Shown here one piece after another: positions 10,129 through 17,525 of a stretch of DNA of 64,000 bases; the first letter of the stretch is position 1; each line of letters opens with the position of its first letter. The DNA is from Eubacterium sp. (GTDB lineage: Bacteria; Bacillota; Clostridia; Lachnospirales; Lachnospiraceae): positions 124,001-188,000 of the forward strand of contig JAILAR010000174.1 in NCBI GenBank assembly GCA_024681515.1, read 5' to 3'. The position numbers and the translations under genes are program-made. Under the pieces are notes generated by a model. That model ran no database searches, was not told the DNA's origin, and saw only the letters and a list, made by a program, of their open reading frames with translations.

Positions 10129-10998
10129 TCAGGTATTATTCAGCTGCTCCCGCACCTTCTCCGGGTGCATGGAATGTGAAAGATACTCCTGCAGATACTC
10201 TTTTGAATCCAAATCCTGATACAGCGCCAGCAATTCCCCTGTGATCCTTCCCACGATTTCATTTCTGGTCGGTGCCGAAAGCTGCAGACTGCCTGCTATG
10301 GATTCCAGTTCTTCCGGAAATTCCGTCGGCCGGACATTCAGACCGATCCCAACGATGGCATGCTGGATCAGACCGGTTTCCAGATCCGTGATTCCTTCGC
10401 TCAGTATTCCGCAAACCTTTTTTCCCTGATAAAAAATATCATTGACCCACTTCAGTTGAAGCGGCTCCGAAAGGTACGGTTCCACCGCACGGACAACTGC
10501 CACGGCAGCAGCCAATGTGATCTGTTCGGGATGATAAAGCGGTTTCGCAAGTTCCACACTGAGTGTCATATAGATTCCGGCTTGCTGCGGTGAATAAAAG
10601 GTATGTCCCATCCTTCCGCGACCTGCTGTCTGAGTATCTGCCACGATCAGAAGATTTCCGCTGTCACCTGCGCCAAGTCTCCGTTTTGCCTCATTGTTCG
10701 TAGAATCAAGGCTTTCATATACAACCACATCCAAAGGCACTTCCGGGGAAACGCCCTCCTGCCTCGTCTCGCTCACCGGAAGATATTGTCTGATCCCCGG
10801 CACCGAGATCCGGTCGGAGGATTCTTTCAGATAGTATCCTGCCCTCACGGAAGAAATCTGATGGCCTTCGTCCTTCAGCTGGTTTACAACCTTCCAGACC
10901 GCATTTCTGGACACCGCGAACCGATCCGCCAAAGCCTGTCCGGACACAGGCGTCGGCCTCTCCGCCTCTAATACCTTAAGAACCTCATCCTTCAACAT
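10129..10998 (-). CDS. birA: bifunctional biotin ligase / biotin repressor BirA
   Basis: Attaches biotin to acetyl-CoA carboxylase via biotinyl-5'-AMP and, with its N-terminal winged helix (residues 1-60; SRNAVWKVVNQLKDEG), represses biotin genes. 289 residues. The ligase core shows GRGRMGHTFYSP, LKWVNDIFYQGKKVCGIL (KWPND motif with Val for Pro) and GIGLNV. The C-terminal SH3-like domain is reduced or degenerate; after GLNV only about 65 residues remain. Ribosome site GGTGAG. No biotin operon is nearby, so targets would be elsewhere. Confidence 0.92.
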   Translation of the reverse strand: MLKDEVLKVLEAERPTPVSGQALADRFAVSRNAVWKVVNQLKDEGHQISSVRAGYYLKESSDRISVPGIRQYLPVSETRQEGVSPEVPLDVVVYESLDSTNNEAKRRLGAGDSGNLLIVADTQTAGRGRMGHTFYSPQQAGIYMTLSVELAKPLYHPEQITLAAAVAVVRAVEPYLSEPLQLKWVNDIFYQGKKVCGILSEGITDLETGLIQHAIVGIGLNVRPTEFPEELESIAGSLQLSAPTRNEIVGRITGELLALYQDLDSKEYLQEYLSHSMHPEKVREQLNNT

Positions 10999-11034
10999 AG
11001 ACCATTCTCACCTTCATCAAACAGCTCCTCCACG

Positions 11035-11910
11035 TCAGACGGACGTGCTTTGGACGTACCTTTTGATCTCATCCATTTTGTTTTGCGCATCGTAGCGACC
11101 GAGTTTGTACATTCTCTTCAGTTTTTCGATATCCTTCTCTGTCCTTCCGATCCCCAGATCCCTGCTTGGGCGAATGACGTACACTTCCCCCGCAGCTTCA
11201 TATTCCTGTATCTTCTCCAATGTCTCGTTATACTTCGTCTGCCGGTTTGCCGCAGCCTCAACATAGGACGGATACTCCGCATATTTCCGCTTCATCAGAA
11301 ACATGGTCTTGTCCGAACCTTTCTGATAGCCCTCCGGACGTGTCAGGATAACGATATTTTTCTGAAATCCCCTGCTTCGCATAAAGTCGATGGGAATACT
11401 GTCCGTGGTTCCTCCGTCCAGAAGCTTCATGCCGTCATATTCCACGATCTCGGAAACCAGTGGCAGGGATGCCGAAGCACGCAGGGCATCGATCTGCTCC
11501 CTCAGATCCGTAACACGCAGATACTCTGCCTTGCCCGTTTCCAGATTGGAAGCACAGGAATAGACCTCTACCTTCTCTGCATTCTTTCTGAAGGTCTCAT
11601 AATCAAAGGGAAAAAGCTTCTCCGGGATCTCATGATAACAGAACTCCGTCTCACAGATATTTCCCGTTTTACGAAGGGAAGAAAAGCTCATAAAGCGCTT
11701 ATCTCCTCGGTACTTTACCATATAGCGGACATTTCTACCATACTGCTCGGAAATGTAGGTGACGCCGTGAAGTATCCCGGCAGACACACCAACCAGCCCG
11801 TCCACTTTGATCCCCTGCTCCAGAAATTCATCCAGAACTCCGGTGGTGTAAATACCACGCATACCACCGCCTTCCAGCACCAGGCCAAGGCGGGATTCCA
11901 ACTCACTCAT
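11035..11910 (-). CDS. patatin-like phospholipase
   Basis: Ser-Asp dyad lipid acyl hydrolase of the RssA/YjjU kind; probably cytosolic as no signal peptide is present. 291 residues. Oxyanion loop GGGMRG, nucleophile elbow GVSAG (near residue 43) and the catalytic Asp in DGGTTDSIP. The C-terminal part (about 180-290) is the Lachnospiraceae/Clostridia DUF6363-like extension with many Arg/Lys. Ribosome site AAAAGGAG. It lies between lrp and birA in the same orientation with gaps under 40 nt, so they are probably one transcript. Confidence 0.9.
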   Translation of the reverse strand: MSELESRLGLVLEGGGMRGIYTTGVLDEFLEQGIKVDGLVGVSAGILHGVTYISEQYGRNVRYMVKYRGDKRFMSFSSLRKTGNICETEFCYHEIPEKLFPFDYETFRKNAEKVEVYSCASNLETGKAEYLRVTDLREQIDALRASASLPLVSEIVEYDGMKLLDGGTTDSIPIDFMRSRGFQKNIVILTRPEGYQKGSDKTMFLMKRKYAEYPSYVEAAANRQTKYNETLEKIQEYEAAGEVYVIRPSRDLGIGRTEKDIEKLKRMYKLGRYDAQNKMDEIKRYVQSTSV

Positions 11911-11937
11911 ATAATCTCCTTTTCCACACTTCCGATC

Positions 11938-12390
11938 TTACATCTCATCCGGAATCAACGCCGTTTCTTCTTTGATGGTCCGCAGAACGATATGCGTTTC
12001 CGTCTTCTCGACGCCCTCATACCCCTTGATCACCTTATAAACCTGATCCAGACTGTCCGTACTGTCCGTCACGATCCGCAGGACAAAATCAAATTCTCCT
12101 GTCTGATAATAGCAGGAGGCAATGCTGGTATTTTTCTTTACCAGCGCCACAAACCCATCGTAATAATCCGGATGCTTCAGGGAAACGTCCATCAGTGCGA
12201 CCATATTATTTCCCAGAGCTTCCTGATCGATCTGGATCGTATAGCCCTTGATCAGCCCGGAAGATTCCAGCTTACGGATCCGCTCGATCACAGCCGAAAC
12301 GGAGAGGCTGATCTCCTCACTGATTGCCGATGCCGGAAGACGGGCATTTTTACTGAGACATTGCAGTATCTTTCTGTCAATATTATCCAT
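11938..12390 (-). CDS. Lrp/AsnC family transcriptional regulator
   Basis: 150 residues. N-terminal winged helix (MDNIDRKILQCLSKNARLP ... SVSAVIERIRKLESSGLIKGY) and C-terminal RAM/AsnC ligand-binding domain (about 68-145), which normally binds an amino acid and drives octamer formation. Ribosome site TAGGAGG. Ligand and targets cannot be told from sequence; the following genes are patatin lipase and birA. Confidence 0.93.
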   Translation of the reverse strand: MDNIDRKILQCLSKNARLPASAISEEISLSVSAVIERIRKLESSGLIKGYTIQIDQEALGNNMVALMDVSLKHPDYYDGFVALVKKNTSIASCYYQTGEFDFVLRIVTDSTDSLDQVYKVIKGYEGVEKTETHIVLRTIKEETALIPDEM

Positions 12391-12412
12391 AGGGACCTCC
12401 TAATTAATACAA

Positions 12413-12434
12413 GCGGCAGAGTTTCCTCTGCCGC
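12413..12434 (-). terminator. GC hairpin between small membrane gene and lrp
   Basis: Perfect 9-bp stem GCGGCAGAG / CTCTGCCGC with a 4-nt loop. The minus-strand tail TTGTATTAATT is only moderately T-rich, so termination may be partial. Confidence 0.5.
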
Positions 12435-12472
12435 TGTCATTTTCTGAAAAATGCACCTGACGGCAACTCTGA

Positions 12473-12622
12473 TCAGAACAGGATCTGCTTTCTGCTCTTC
12501 AAAAGCTTACCGCCGGTCACCACATTGAGCACACCCAGCGTAATACCTAATACGATCAGGACAACCCCGAGTGCGATATTATAGGCTCCTGCATGCTTGA
12601 TCTGTCTGTATACTCGTTCCAT
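12473..12622 (-). CDS. 49-residue single-pass membrane peptide
   Basis: Starts MERVYRQIKHAGAYNIALG, with one hydrophobic segment (about residues 14-36, rich in Val/Leu/Ile/Gly) and a basic end KLLKSRKQILF. Ribosome site GGAGG 6 nt upstream of ATG 12622. Charge distribution suggests both termini are basic. Function unknown. It lies between pyrE and lrp. Confidence 0.65.
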   Translation of the reverse strand: MERVYRQIKHAGAYNIALGVVLIVLGITLGVLNVVTGGKLLKSRKQILF

Positions 12623-12696
12623 ACCTTGCCTCCGATTCTTTATTCTGTCGGTAACTATATCCGAAATCTGTTTCCCTTACCCGATATTGTCAATGC

Positions 12697-13359
12697 CTAC
12701 GCGCGGGCTCCATACTGCTCATAGTATGCATCGATCCGAGCCTTCAGCTCCGCATCGATCACACCCTTTTTCACAAGGTAACCGATGATCTCATTCATGG
12801 ATACGATGGCATTTGTCTCAAAGCCGTACAGATCCTTGATCTCGGCAAGAGCGCTCTTCTCACCCTTTCCCCGCTCACACCGGTCAAGAGAAACCATAAG
12901 ACCGATGATTTTTACATCTCCCTGTGCCTTAACGATGGGGATCGTCTCTTCCATGGATTTACCGGAGGTGGTCACATCCTCGATCACCACCACGCGGTCT
13001 CCGTCTTTAATAGGACTTCCCAGCAGAATTCCTGCATCTCCGTGATCCTTTGCCTCCTTGCGATTGGAGCAATACCGGATCTCCTTCCCGTAAAGACGGC
13101 TGTATGCGATGGTGGTCGCAACACTGATGGGGATTCCCTTGTAAGCCGGTCCAAACAGGACATCAAAATCATCTCCATAGGTCGTATGGATCGCTCTGGC
13201 GTAGAACTCACCCAGCTTCATCAGCTGCGTTCCCGTAATATACAGGCCCGCATTCATAAAAAACGGGGACTTTCTTCCGCTTTTCAGAGTAAAGTCTCCA
13301 AATCGAAGCACCTGGCTGTCCAACATAAAATCTACAAATTCCTGCTTGTACGCTTCCAT
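12697..13359 (-). CDS. pyrE: orotate phosphoribosyltransferase
   Basis: Joins orotate to PRPP to give OMP in pyrimidine synthesis. 220 residues. It starts MEAYKQEFVDFMLDSQVLRF and shows SGRKSPFFMN, GPAYKGIP, the flexible loop NRKEAKDHGDAG and the PRPP signature VVVIEDVTTSGKS. Start 13359 has GGAGG 7 nt upstream; the longer frame to 13413 is translated repeat element and is rejected. No other pyr gene is adjacent; it follows coaBC, separated by a terminator and a repeat copy. Confidence 0.96.
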   Translation of the reverse strand: MEAYKQEFVDFMLDSQVLRFGDFTLKSGRKSPFFMNAGLYITGTQLMKLGEFYARAIHTTYGDDFDVLFGPAYKGIPISVATTIAYSRLYGKEIRYCSNRKEAKDHGDAGILLGSPIKDGDRVVVIEDVTTSGKSMEETIPIVKAQGDVKIIGLMVSLDRCERGKGEKSALAEIKDLYGFETNAIVSMNEIIGYLVKKGVIDAELKARIDAYYEQYGARA

Positions 13360-13370
13360 ATATGGCCTCC

Positions 13371-13496
13371 TATTCCACACTTCGCGGCTTCTGCCGCTCC
13401 GTGAGATTATCATTCCGCACGTAGTTTCCTCTTACATGCTTTATTCTGAATATACAGTCCGCGCTCCATGATAATCTGTTCCACACTTCGCGCAAA
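13371..13496 (-). repeat. dispersed intergenic element, copy B (complete)
   Basis: Between the coaBC terminator and pyrE. Minus strand: remnant GCGCGAAGTGTGGAACA of a preceding module, stem AGATTATCAT / ATGATAATCT (13468-13477 and 13404-13413), 3x3 internal loop, core GAATAAAGCATGTAA, then hairpin GCGGC-AGAA-GCCGC and GAAGTGTGGAATAGGAGG. The element end runs directly into the pyrE ribosome site. Confidence 0.85.
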
Positions 13497-13527
13497 TAAA
13501 AGGACGTGAGCACACACACTCACGCCC
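13494..13527 (-). terminator. terminator of coaBC
   Basis: Stem GGGCGTGAG / CTCACGTCC (one G-U) with an 8-nt TG-repeat loop, followed on the minus strand by TTTTATTT. Confidence 0.82.
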
Positions 13528-13595
13528 TCCATTTTAACACATGGAACGATATATTTCAATGTCAGTCTTCTTTACATCCCATCATCATTCCATCC

Positions 13596-14795
13596 TCATT
13601 CCATCATCGAAACGATCTGATCAAAGATGCAGTGCGCCGCCTCCAGCTTTGACATCATCGGAAGCTGCTTTGTCCCATCTTTTGTGATAAGTGTCAGGAT
13701 GTTCGTATCCACCTGGTATCCTGCCCCTTCCTGAGTCAGGGAATTAGCACAGATCATATCCGCATTCTTCTTTGCCAGCTTTGCAGAGGAATTTTCCAGA
13801 AGATTCTCTGTCTCCATGGAAAAACCGCAGATAAACTGTCCGGGACGTTTGTTTTGTCCGAGGGACAGCAGGATGTCTTTCGTTCGTTTCAGCGGAATGG
13901 AAAGGTCCCCATCCTTCTTCTTGATCTTCTGATCCGCTACGGTCGTGGGTGTATAATCCGCCACGGCCGCCGCCATGACCACGATATCCGCCGTCTCTGC
14001 TGCCGAATTGACCGCCTGGTACATTTCCTCAGCGGTATGGATGTTCACGCGCTGTACACCCAGCGGCTGATCCAGTGCCGTCGGTCCGGAAACCAATGTC
14101 ACCTTTGCTCCGCGGTATGCCGCCGCCTTTGCGAGTGCATATCCCATTTTCCCTGAGGAGTGGTTCGTGATGACACGGATCGGATCCAGAGGTTCTTCCG
14201 TCGGTCCGGCCGATACAACGACATGCTTTCCTGCCAGATCCTTCTCGCAGGCAACCGCAAGGCAGATCTCCTCAACCAGAAGTTCCTCTTTCGGCAGTTT
14301 GCCTTTCCCTTCATATCCGCAGGCAAGATATCCTTCATCCGGCTCAATGATCCGGAAGCCGAAGCGTTTCAGTTTCTCGATATTGTCCTGCACGATGGGA
14401 TTTTCCAGCATATAGACATTCATGGAAGGACATACCAGGATCGGACAACGGGCAGGAAGCACCGTCGTCGTCAGCATATCGTCCGCGATCCCATTTGCCA
14501 GTTTCCCGATCACATTTGCCGTAGCCGGTGCGATCAGGATACAGTCAGCCCCTGTTCCGAGGGAAATGTGCGGTACATGCACCTCATCATCCGGTCTTTC
14601 ATCAAATGTATCCAGATAGACTTTATTCTTGGTCAGGACTTCAAAGGTCTCAGCCGGGATAAAATGCGTAGCATTCCGTGTCATCATAACATGCACGTCC
14701 GCGTGCAGCTTCGTCAGCATGCTGGCAACATTTGCCATCTTATATGCCGCGATCCCGCCGGACACCCCAAGAAGGATGTTTTTACCTGTCAGCAT
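13596..14795 (-). CDS. coaBC: bifunctional phosphopantothenoylcysteine decarboxylase / phosphopantothenate-cysteine ligase
   Basis: Two successive steps of coenzyme A synthesis. 399 residues. The N-terminal flavoprotein (CoaC, 1-180) has GVSGGIAAYK, the substrate-binding PSMNVYMLENP (normally PxMNxxMW) and ACGYEGKGKL. The C-terminal CoaB (185-399) has VVSAGPTEEPLDPIRVITN, NHSSGKMG and the KIKKKDG loop. The active-site region near Cys in CGYEGKG is intact. Ribosome site AGGAGG. It follows panD, with a family-2 repeat filling the gap that starts at the panD stop. Confidence 0.96.
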   Translation of the reverse strand: MLTGKNILLGVSGGIAAYKMANVASMLTKLHADVHVMMTRNATHFIPAETFEVLTKNKVYLDTFDERPDDEVHVPHISLGTGADCILIAPATANVIGKLANGIADDMLTTTVLPARCPILVCPSMNVYMLENPIVQDNIEKLKRFGFRIIEPDEGYLACGYEGKGKLPKEELLVEEICLAVACEKDLAGKHVVVSAGPTEEPLDPIRVITNHSSGKMGYALAKAAAYRGAKVTLVSGPTALDQPLGVQRVNIHTAEEMYQAVNSAAETADIVVMAAAVADYTPTTVADQKIKKKDGDLSIPLKRTKDILLSLGQNKRPGQFICGFSMETENLLENSSAKLAKKNADMICANSLTQEGAGYQVDTNILTLITKDGTKQLPMMSKLEAAHCIFDQIVSMME

Positions 14796-14815
14796 GATCG
14801 GTCCTCCTGTTAAAA

Positions 14816-14905
14816 ACTTCGCGCCTGCCGGCGCTTCGCTCGGGCATCACCTTCGGTGATGGACTCTTACGCTTCTCATTCCTCCTGATGGCGGAATGGA
14901 AGCTA
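14816..14905 (-). repeat. family-2 intergenic element fused to family-1 tail hairpin
   Basis: Minus strand, starting with the TAG stop of panD: TAGCTTC-CATTCCGCC-ATCA-GGAGGAATG-A-GAAGC (outer stem GCTTC/GAAGC, inner stem with one mismatch), then hairpin CATCACC-GAA-GGTGATG, CCCGAGCGAAG, and finally GCGCC-GGCA-GGCGC-GAAGT, the terminal module of family 1. It ends at the coaBC ribosome site. Close relative at 60319-60398. Confidence 0.85.
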
Positions 14906-15328
14906 CTCTTCTACGCCGTCTGCTCCGTCAGACTCCTCCGGCATATCTTCCAGCCGGCCATGCTTCTCATAACGGGTCGCACGAGTCACATGATTATCAC
15001 AGTCTACAAAGATCACTCTCGGCGGATTCTCTGCAAATTCTTCCGGTGTCATGAACGCATAATTCATAATGATCACGCGGTCTCCGGTGCTGACATAACG
15101 GGCAGCCGCACCGTTCAGACAGATTACGCCGGAACCAGCTACTCCTGCGATGACATAGGTTTCCAGACGTGCACCATTGTCCACATCCGCGATCTGAACA
15201 CGCTCATACTCGATCAGCCCGGCCGCATCCATCAGTTCCTTGTCAATGGTGATGCTGCCCACATAATTCAGCTCTGCCTGTGTCACGGTGGCGCGGTGGA
15301 TCTTACTCTTTAATACATTGATCAGCAT
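14903..15328 (-). CDS. panD: aspartate 1-decarboxylase proenzyme
   Basis: Makes beta-alanine for pantothenate; pyruvoyl enzyme that self-cleaves. 141 residues. [20 protein letters not shown] is the standard N-terminus; the cleavage site is Gly24-Ser25 in NYVGSIT, with CLNGAAAR and [10 protein letters not shown] further on. The C-terminus (about 120-141) is an unusual short acidic extension. Start 15328 has AAGGAG 7 nt upstream; the longer frame to 15382 is repeat-element sequence. Confidence 0.96.
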   Translation of the reverse strand: MLINVLKSKIHRATVTQAELNYVGSITIDKELMDAAGLIEYERVQIADVDNGARLETYVIAGVAGSGVICLNGAAARYVSTGDRVIIMNYAFMTPEEFAENPPRVIFVDCDNHVTRATRYEKHGRLEDMPEESDGADGVEE

Positions 15329-15340
15329 ATCGTTTCTCCT

Positions 15341-15447
15341 TATTCCATACTTCGCGCCTCCCGGCGCTCCGTAGATTATCACGTCGCACGTATTGAGTGA
15401 TTATATGCTTTACTCTTTTTGTTCGAGTCCGTGCTCTGTGATAATTC
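15341..15447 (-). repeat. dispersed intergenic element, copy D (complete, best conserved)
   Basis: Between panC and panD. Minus strand: GAATTATCAC-AGA-GCACG, hairpin GACTC...GAGT, core AAAGCATATAATC, CGTGC-GAC-GTGATAATC, then ACGGAGCGCC-GGGA-GGCGC-GAAGTATGGAATAAGGAG. The 3x3 internal loop (AGA/GAC) splits the long stem. The last bases form the panD ribosome site. Confidence 0.88.
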
Positions 15448-15451
15448 ATCC

Positions 15452-16300
15452 TTATACTTCAGCGATAAAGTTATCGATCAGACGCACCTTATTATTGATC
15501 TTTACCGCGATCGCACAGAGGATCTCTCCCTGAATGGTATCGATCGATTCCATGGTGAGTCCGTCAACCACCTCCACATAATCGATCTCTGCCATCGGTT
15601 CCGTCTCGATCAGCGCCGTCATAGCCGCTTTTACAACAGTCGCATCCCGCTCACCGTCCTTCACCAGCTGCTCGCCAAGACGAATGGACTGGGACAGGAT
15701 CAGAGCCGCCTGCCGCTCCTCAGCATTCATATAGGTATTTCGGGAGCTCATGGCAAGGCCGTCTGCCTCACGTACGATGGGGCATCCTACGATCTCCAGC
15801 GGCATGTTCAGATCCTTTACAAACCTCTTTACAACCGCCAGCTGCTGTGCATCCTTCTGTCCGAAGTAAGCCCGATCCGGCTGTACGATGTTGAACAGCT
15901 TGGATACTACCGTGCATACGCCACGGAAATGTACCGGCCGGGACAGTCCGCACAGATGATTGGTCAGCCCGTTCATATCTACATAAGTAACGAATCCGTC
16001 CGGGTACATTTCTGACGGTTCCGGATGAAAGATCAGATCCGCGCCGGTGCTCTCACAGAGCGCCGCATCATGATCCAGGTCTCTCGGGTAACTGGCCAGA
16101 TCCTCATTCGGTCCGAACTGCGTCGGATTTACGAATACGCTCACTACCGTATGATCATTGTCCTTTACGCTTGCTGCGATCAGGCTCTGATGGCCTGCAT
16201 GCAGGAATCCCATGGTAGGAACAAGACCTACCGTTTCCCCTGCGGCTCTCCAGCCCTTTACGATCTCTCTTACTTCAGCAACTGTGGTTGCGATCTTCAT
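15452..16300 (-). CDS. panC: pantothenate synthetase
   Basis: Condenses pantoate and beta-alanine with ATP. 282 residues. Motifs LVPTMGFLHAGHQSLI (HIGH-like), FGPNEDLASYPRD, YFGQKDAQQLAVV and AMSSRNTYM (KMSKS-like SSRN). Start at MKIATTV (16300): GGAGG is encoded within the preceding ATGGAGGTAGAGAAA, which would otherwise be read as five extra residues, and the alternative ATG at 16315 has no ribosome site and abuts the panB stop. Confidence 0.96.
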   Translation of the reverse strand: MKIATTVAEVREIVKGWRAAGETVGLVPTMGFLHAGHQSLIAASVKDNDHTVVSVFVNPTQFGPNEDLASYPRDLDHDAALCESTGADLIFHPEPSEMYPDGFVTYVDMNGLTNHLCGLSRPVHFRGVCTVVSKLFNIVQPDRAYFGQKDAQQLAVVKRFVKDLNMPLEIVGCPIVREADGLAMSSRNTYMNAEERQAALILSQSIRLGEQLVKDGERDATVVKAAMTALIETEPMAEIDYVEVVDGLTMESIDTIQGEILCAIAVKINNKVRLIDNFIAEV

Positions 16301-16315
16301 TTTCTCTACCTCCAT

Positions 16316-17167
16316 TTATTTCATCAACGTATAAACATACGCTTCCAGTTCTTCATACACTTCATCCTTCATAGCATAGGTATGCTCCTCTGTCGGATAG
16401 GTTCCCGCCTTCACTTCCTCATCGTAAGCCCGGAAGCCTTCCTTCATGACTTCGCCGACATTTGCGAATGCCTTCACAAACTTCGGACGGAAATCACTGA
16501 ACATGGCCAGCATATCCGCATATACCAGAACCTGTCCGTCACAGCCGGCACCCGCACCGATTCCGATGGTGGGGATCCGAAGCAGTTTGGTCACTACCTC
16601 TGCCAGTTTCGCAGGTACGCATTCCAGTGTTACGGCAAAAGCCCCTGCCTCCTGCACGGCCAACGCATCACGGATCAGTTTCTTCGCTGGTTCCAGTTCC
16701 TTTGCCTGGGATTTGAAGCCGCCGAAAACATTAATGGACTGGGGAGTCAGTCCCAGATGCGCCATAACAGGGATACTTGCCTGGGTGATGGCTTTGATCT
16801 GCGGGCATACTTCCTCGCCGCCTTCCAGCTTAACGGCTCCGCCGCGGCCTTCCTTCATCAGACGTCCTGCATTCATGACCGCATCATATACCGATGCCTG
16901 ATAGGACATGAACGGCATATCGATCACGACCAGTGCATTCTGTGCTCCGCGGGATACAGCCGCACCGTGATGGATCATATCCTCCATGGTCACGGAAATG
17001 GTGTCCGGATAGCCCAGCATCACATTCCCGAGAGAATCCCCTACCAGGATCGCGTTGATCCCTGCACTGTCCTCCAGCTTTGCAGTGGAGTAATCATAGG
17101 CGGTCAGCATGGAGATCCGCTCGCCTCTGTCCTTCATCTGCTGAAATGTAACAACCGTGTTCTTCAT
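16316..17167 (-). CDS. panB: 3-methyl-2-oxobutanoate hydroxymethyltransferase
   Basis: Forms ketopantoate from alpha-ketoisovalerate and methylenetetrahydrofolate. 283 residues. [46 protein letters not shown] and [14 protein letters not shown] match the family. Ribosome site AAAGGAGG. First gene of the panB-panC-panD-coaBC run, which has its own promoter (17267-17295) and a leader hairpin. Confidence 0.97.
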   Translation of the reverse strand: MKNTVVTFQQMKDRGERISMLTAYDYSTAKLEDSAGINAILVGDSLGNVMLGYPDTISVTMEDMIHHGAAVSRGAQNALVVIDMPFMSYQASVYDAVMNAGRLMKEGRGGAVKLEGGEEVCPQIKAITQASIPVMAHLGLTPQSINVFGGFKSQAKELEPAKKLIRDALAVQEAGAFAVTLECVPAKLAEVVTKLLRIPTIGIGAGAGCDGQVLVYADMLAMFSDFRPKFVKAFANVGEVMKEGFRAYDEEVKAGTYPTEEHTYAMKDEVYEELEAYVYTLMK

Positions 17168-17203
17168 ACGCTCCGTCCTCCTTTATATTGTAAATTAAAA
17201 TCG

Positions 17204-17233
17204 AGCAGAAGGGCAAACTGACCCTCCTGCTCG
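17204..17233 (-). promoter_or_regulatory. leader hairpin of panBCD transcript
   Basis: 11-bp stem GAGCAGGAGGG / CCCTTCTGCTC (one G-U) with an 8-nt loop between the panB promoter and its ribosome site, about 35 nt before the start codon. It is followed by an AT-rich stretch but no clean T run; it could be an attenuator, a stability hairpin or a protein site. The rest of the 358-nt gap 17168-17525 is AT-rich with nothing else I recognise. Confidence 0.5.
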
Positions 17234-17266
17234 CATTACACACTGCATAATCATCGGATGAATCTA

Positions 17267-17295
17267 TTGTACACCCGACACATTGCTTTTGTAAA
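17267..17295 (-). promoter_or_regulatory. panB promoter
   Basis: Minus strand TTTACA (17290-17295), 17 nt, TACAAT (17267-17272). It gives a leader of about 90 nt containing the hairpin at 17204-17233. Confidence 0.75.
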
Positions 17296-17525
17296 ATTAA
17301 CAAGGGTACAGTTTCTTTCGAATACCATCCAACGTGAGTATATCGAAACCTATATCCTTTGTAAATCTTTTTTTAATGAAATCCTTGTATTTTATTTTGT
17401 ACATGAATACCACAGCCCCCGCAAACGTTTTTTGTTATATAACAATTCAATCAAAAAAACAGGAACAGCAGCTTTGCCATCCCTGTAAATAATCAAACCA
17501 TTGATTGCTATTATTCTTTTCTTTT

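Noticed and set aside
13360..13413. N-terminal extension of pyrE to 13413
   Set aside because: Those codons are repeat-element sequence; a strong ribosome site precedes 13359.
15329..15382. N-terminal extension of panD to 15382
   Set aside because: Translates the repeat element; AAGGAG precedes ATG 15328 and [12 protein letters not shown] is the conserved N-terminus.
17168..17525. Riboswitch or T-box in the panB leader
   Set aside because: No T-box core, specifier or aptamer motif is present; only a simple hairpin.
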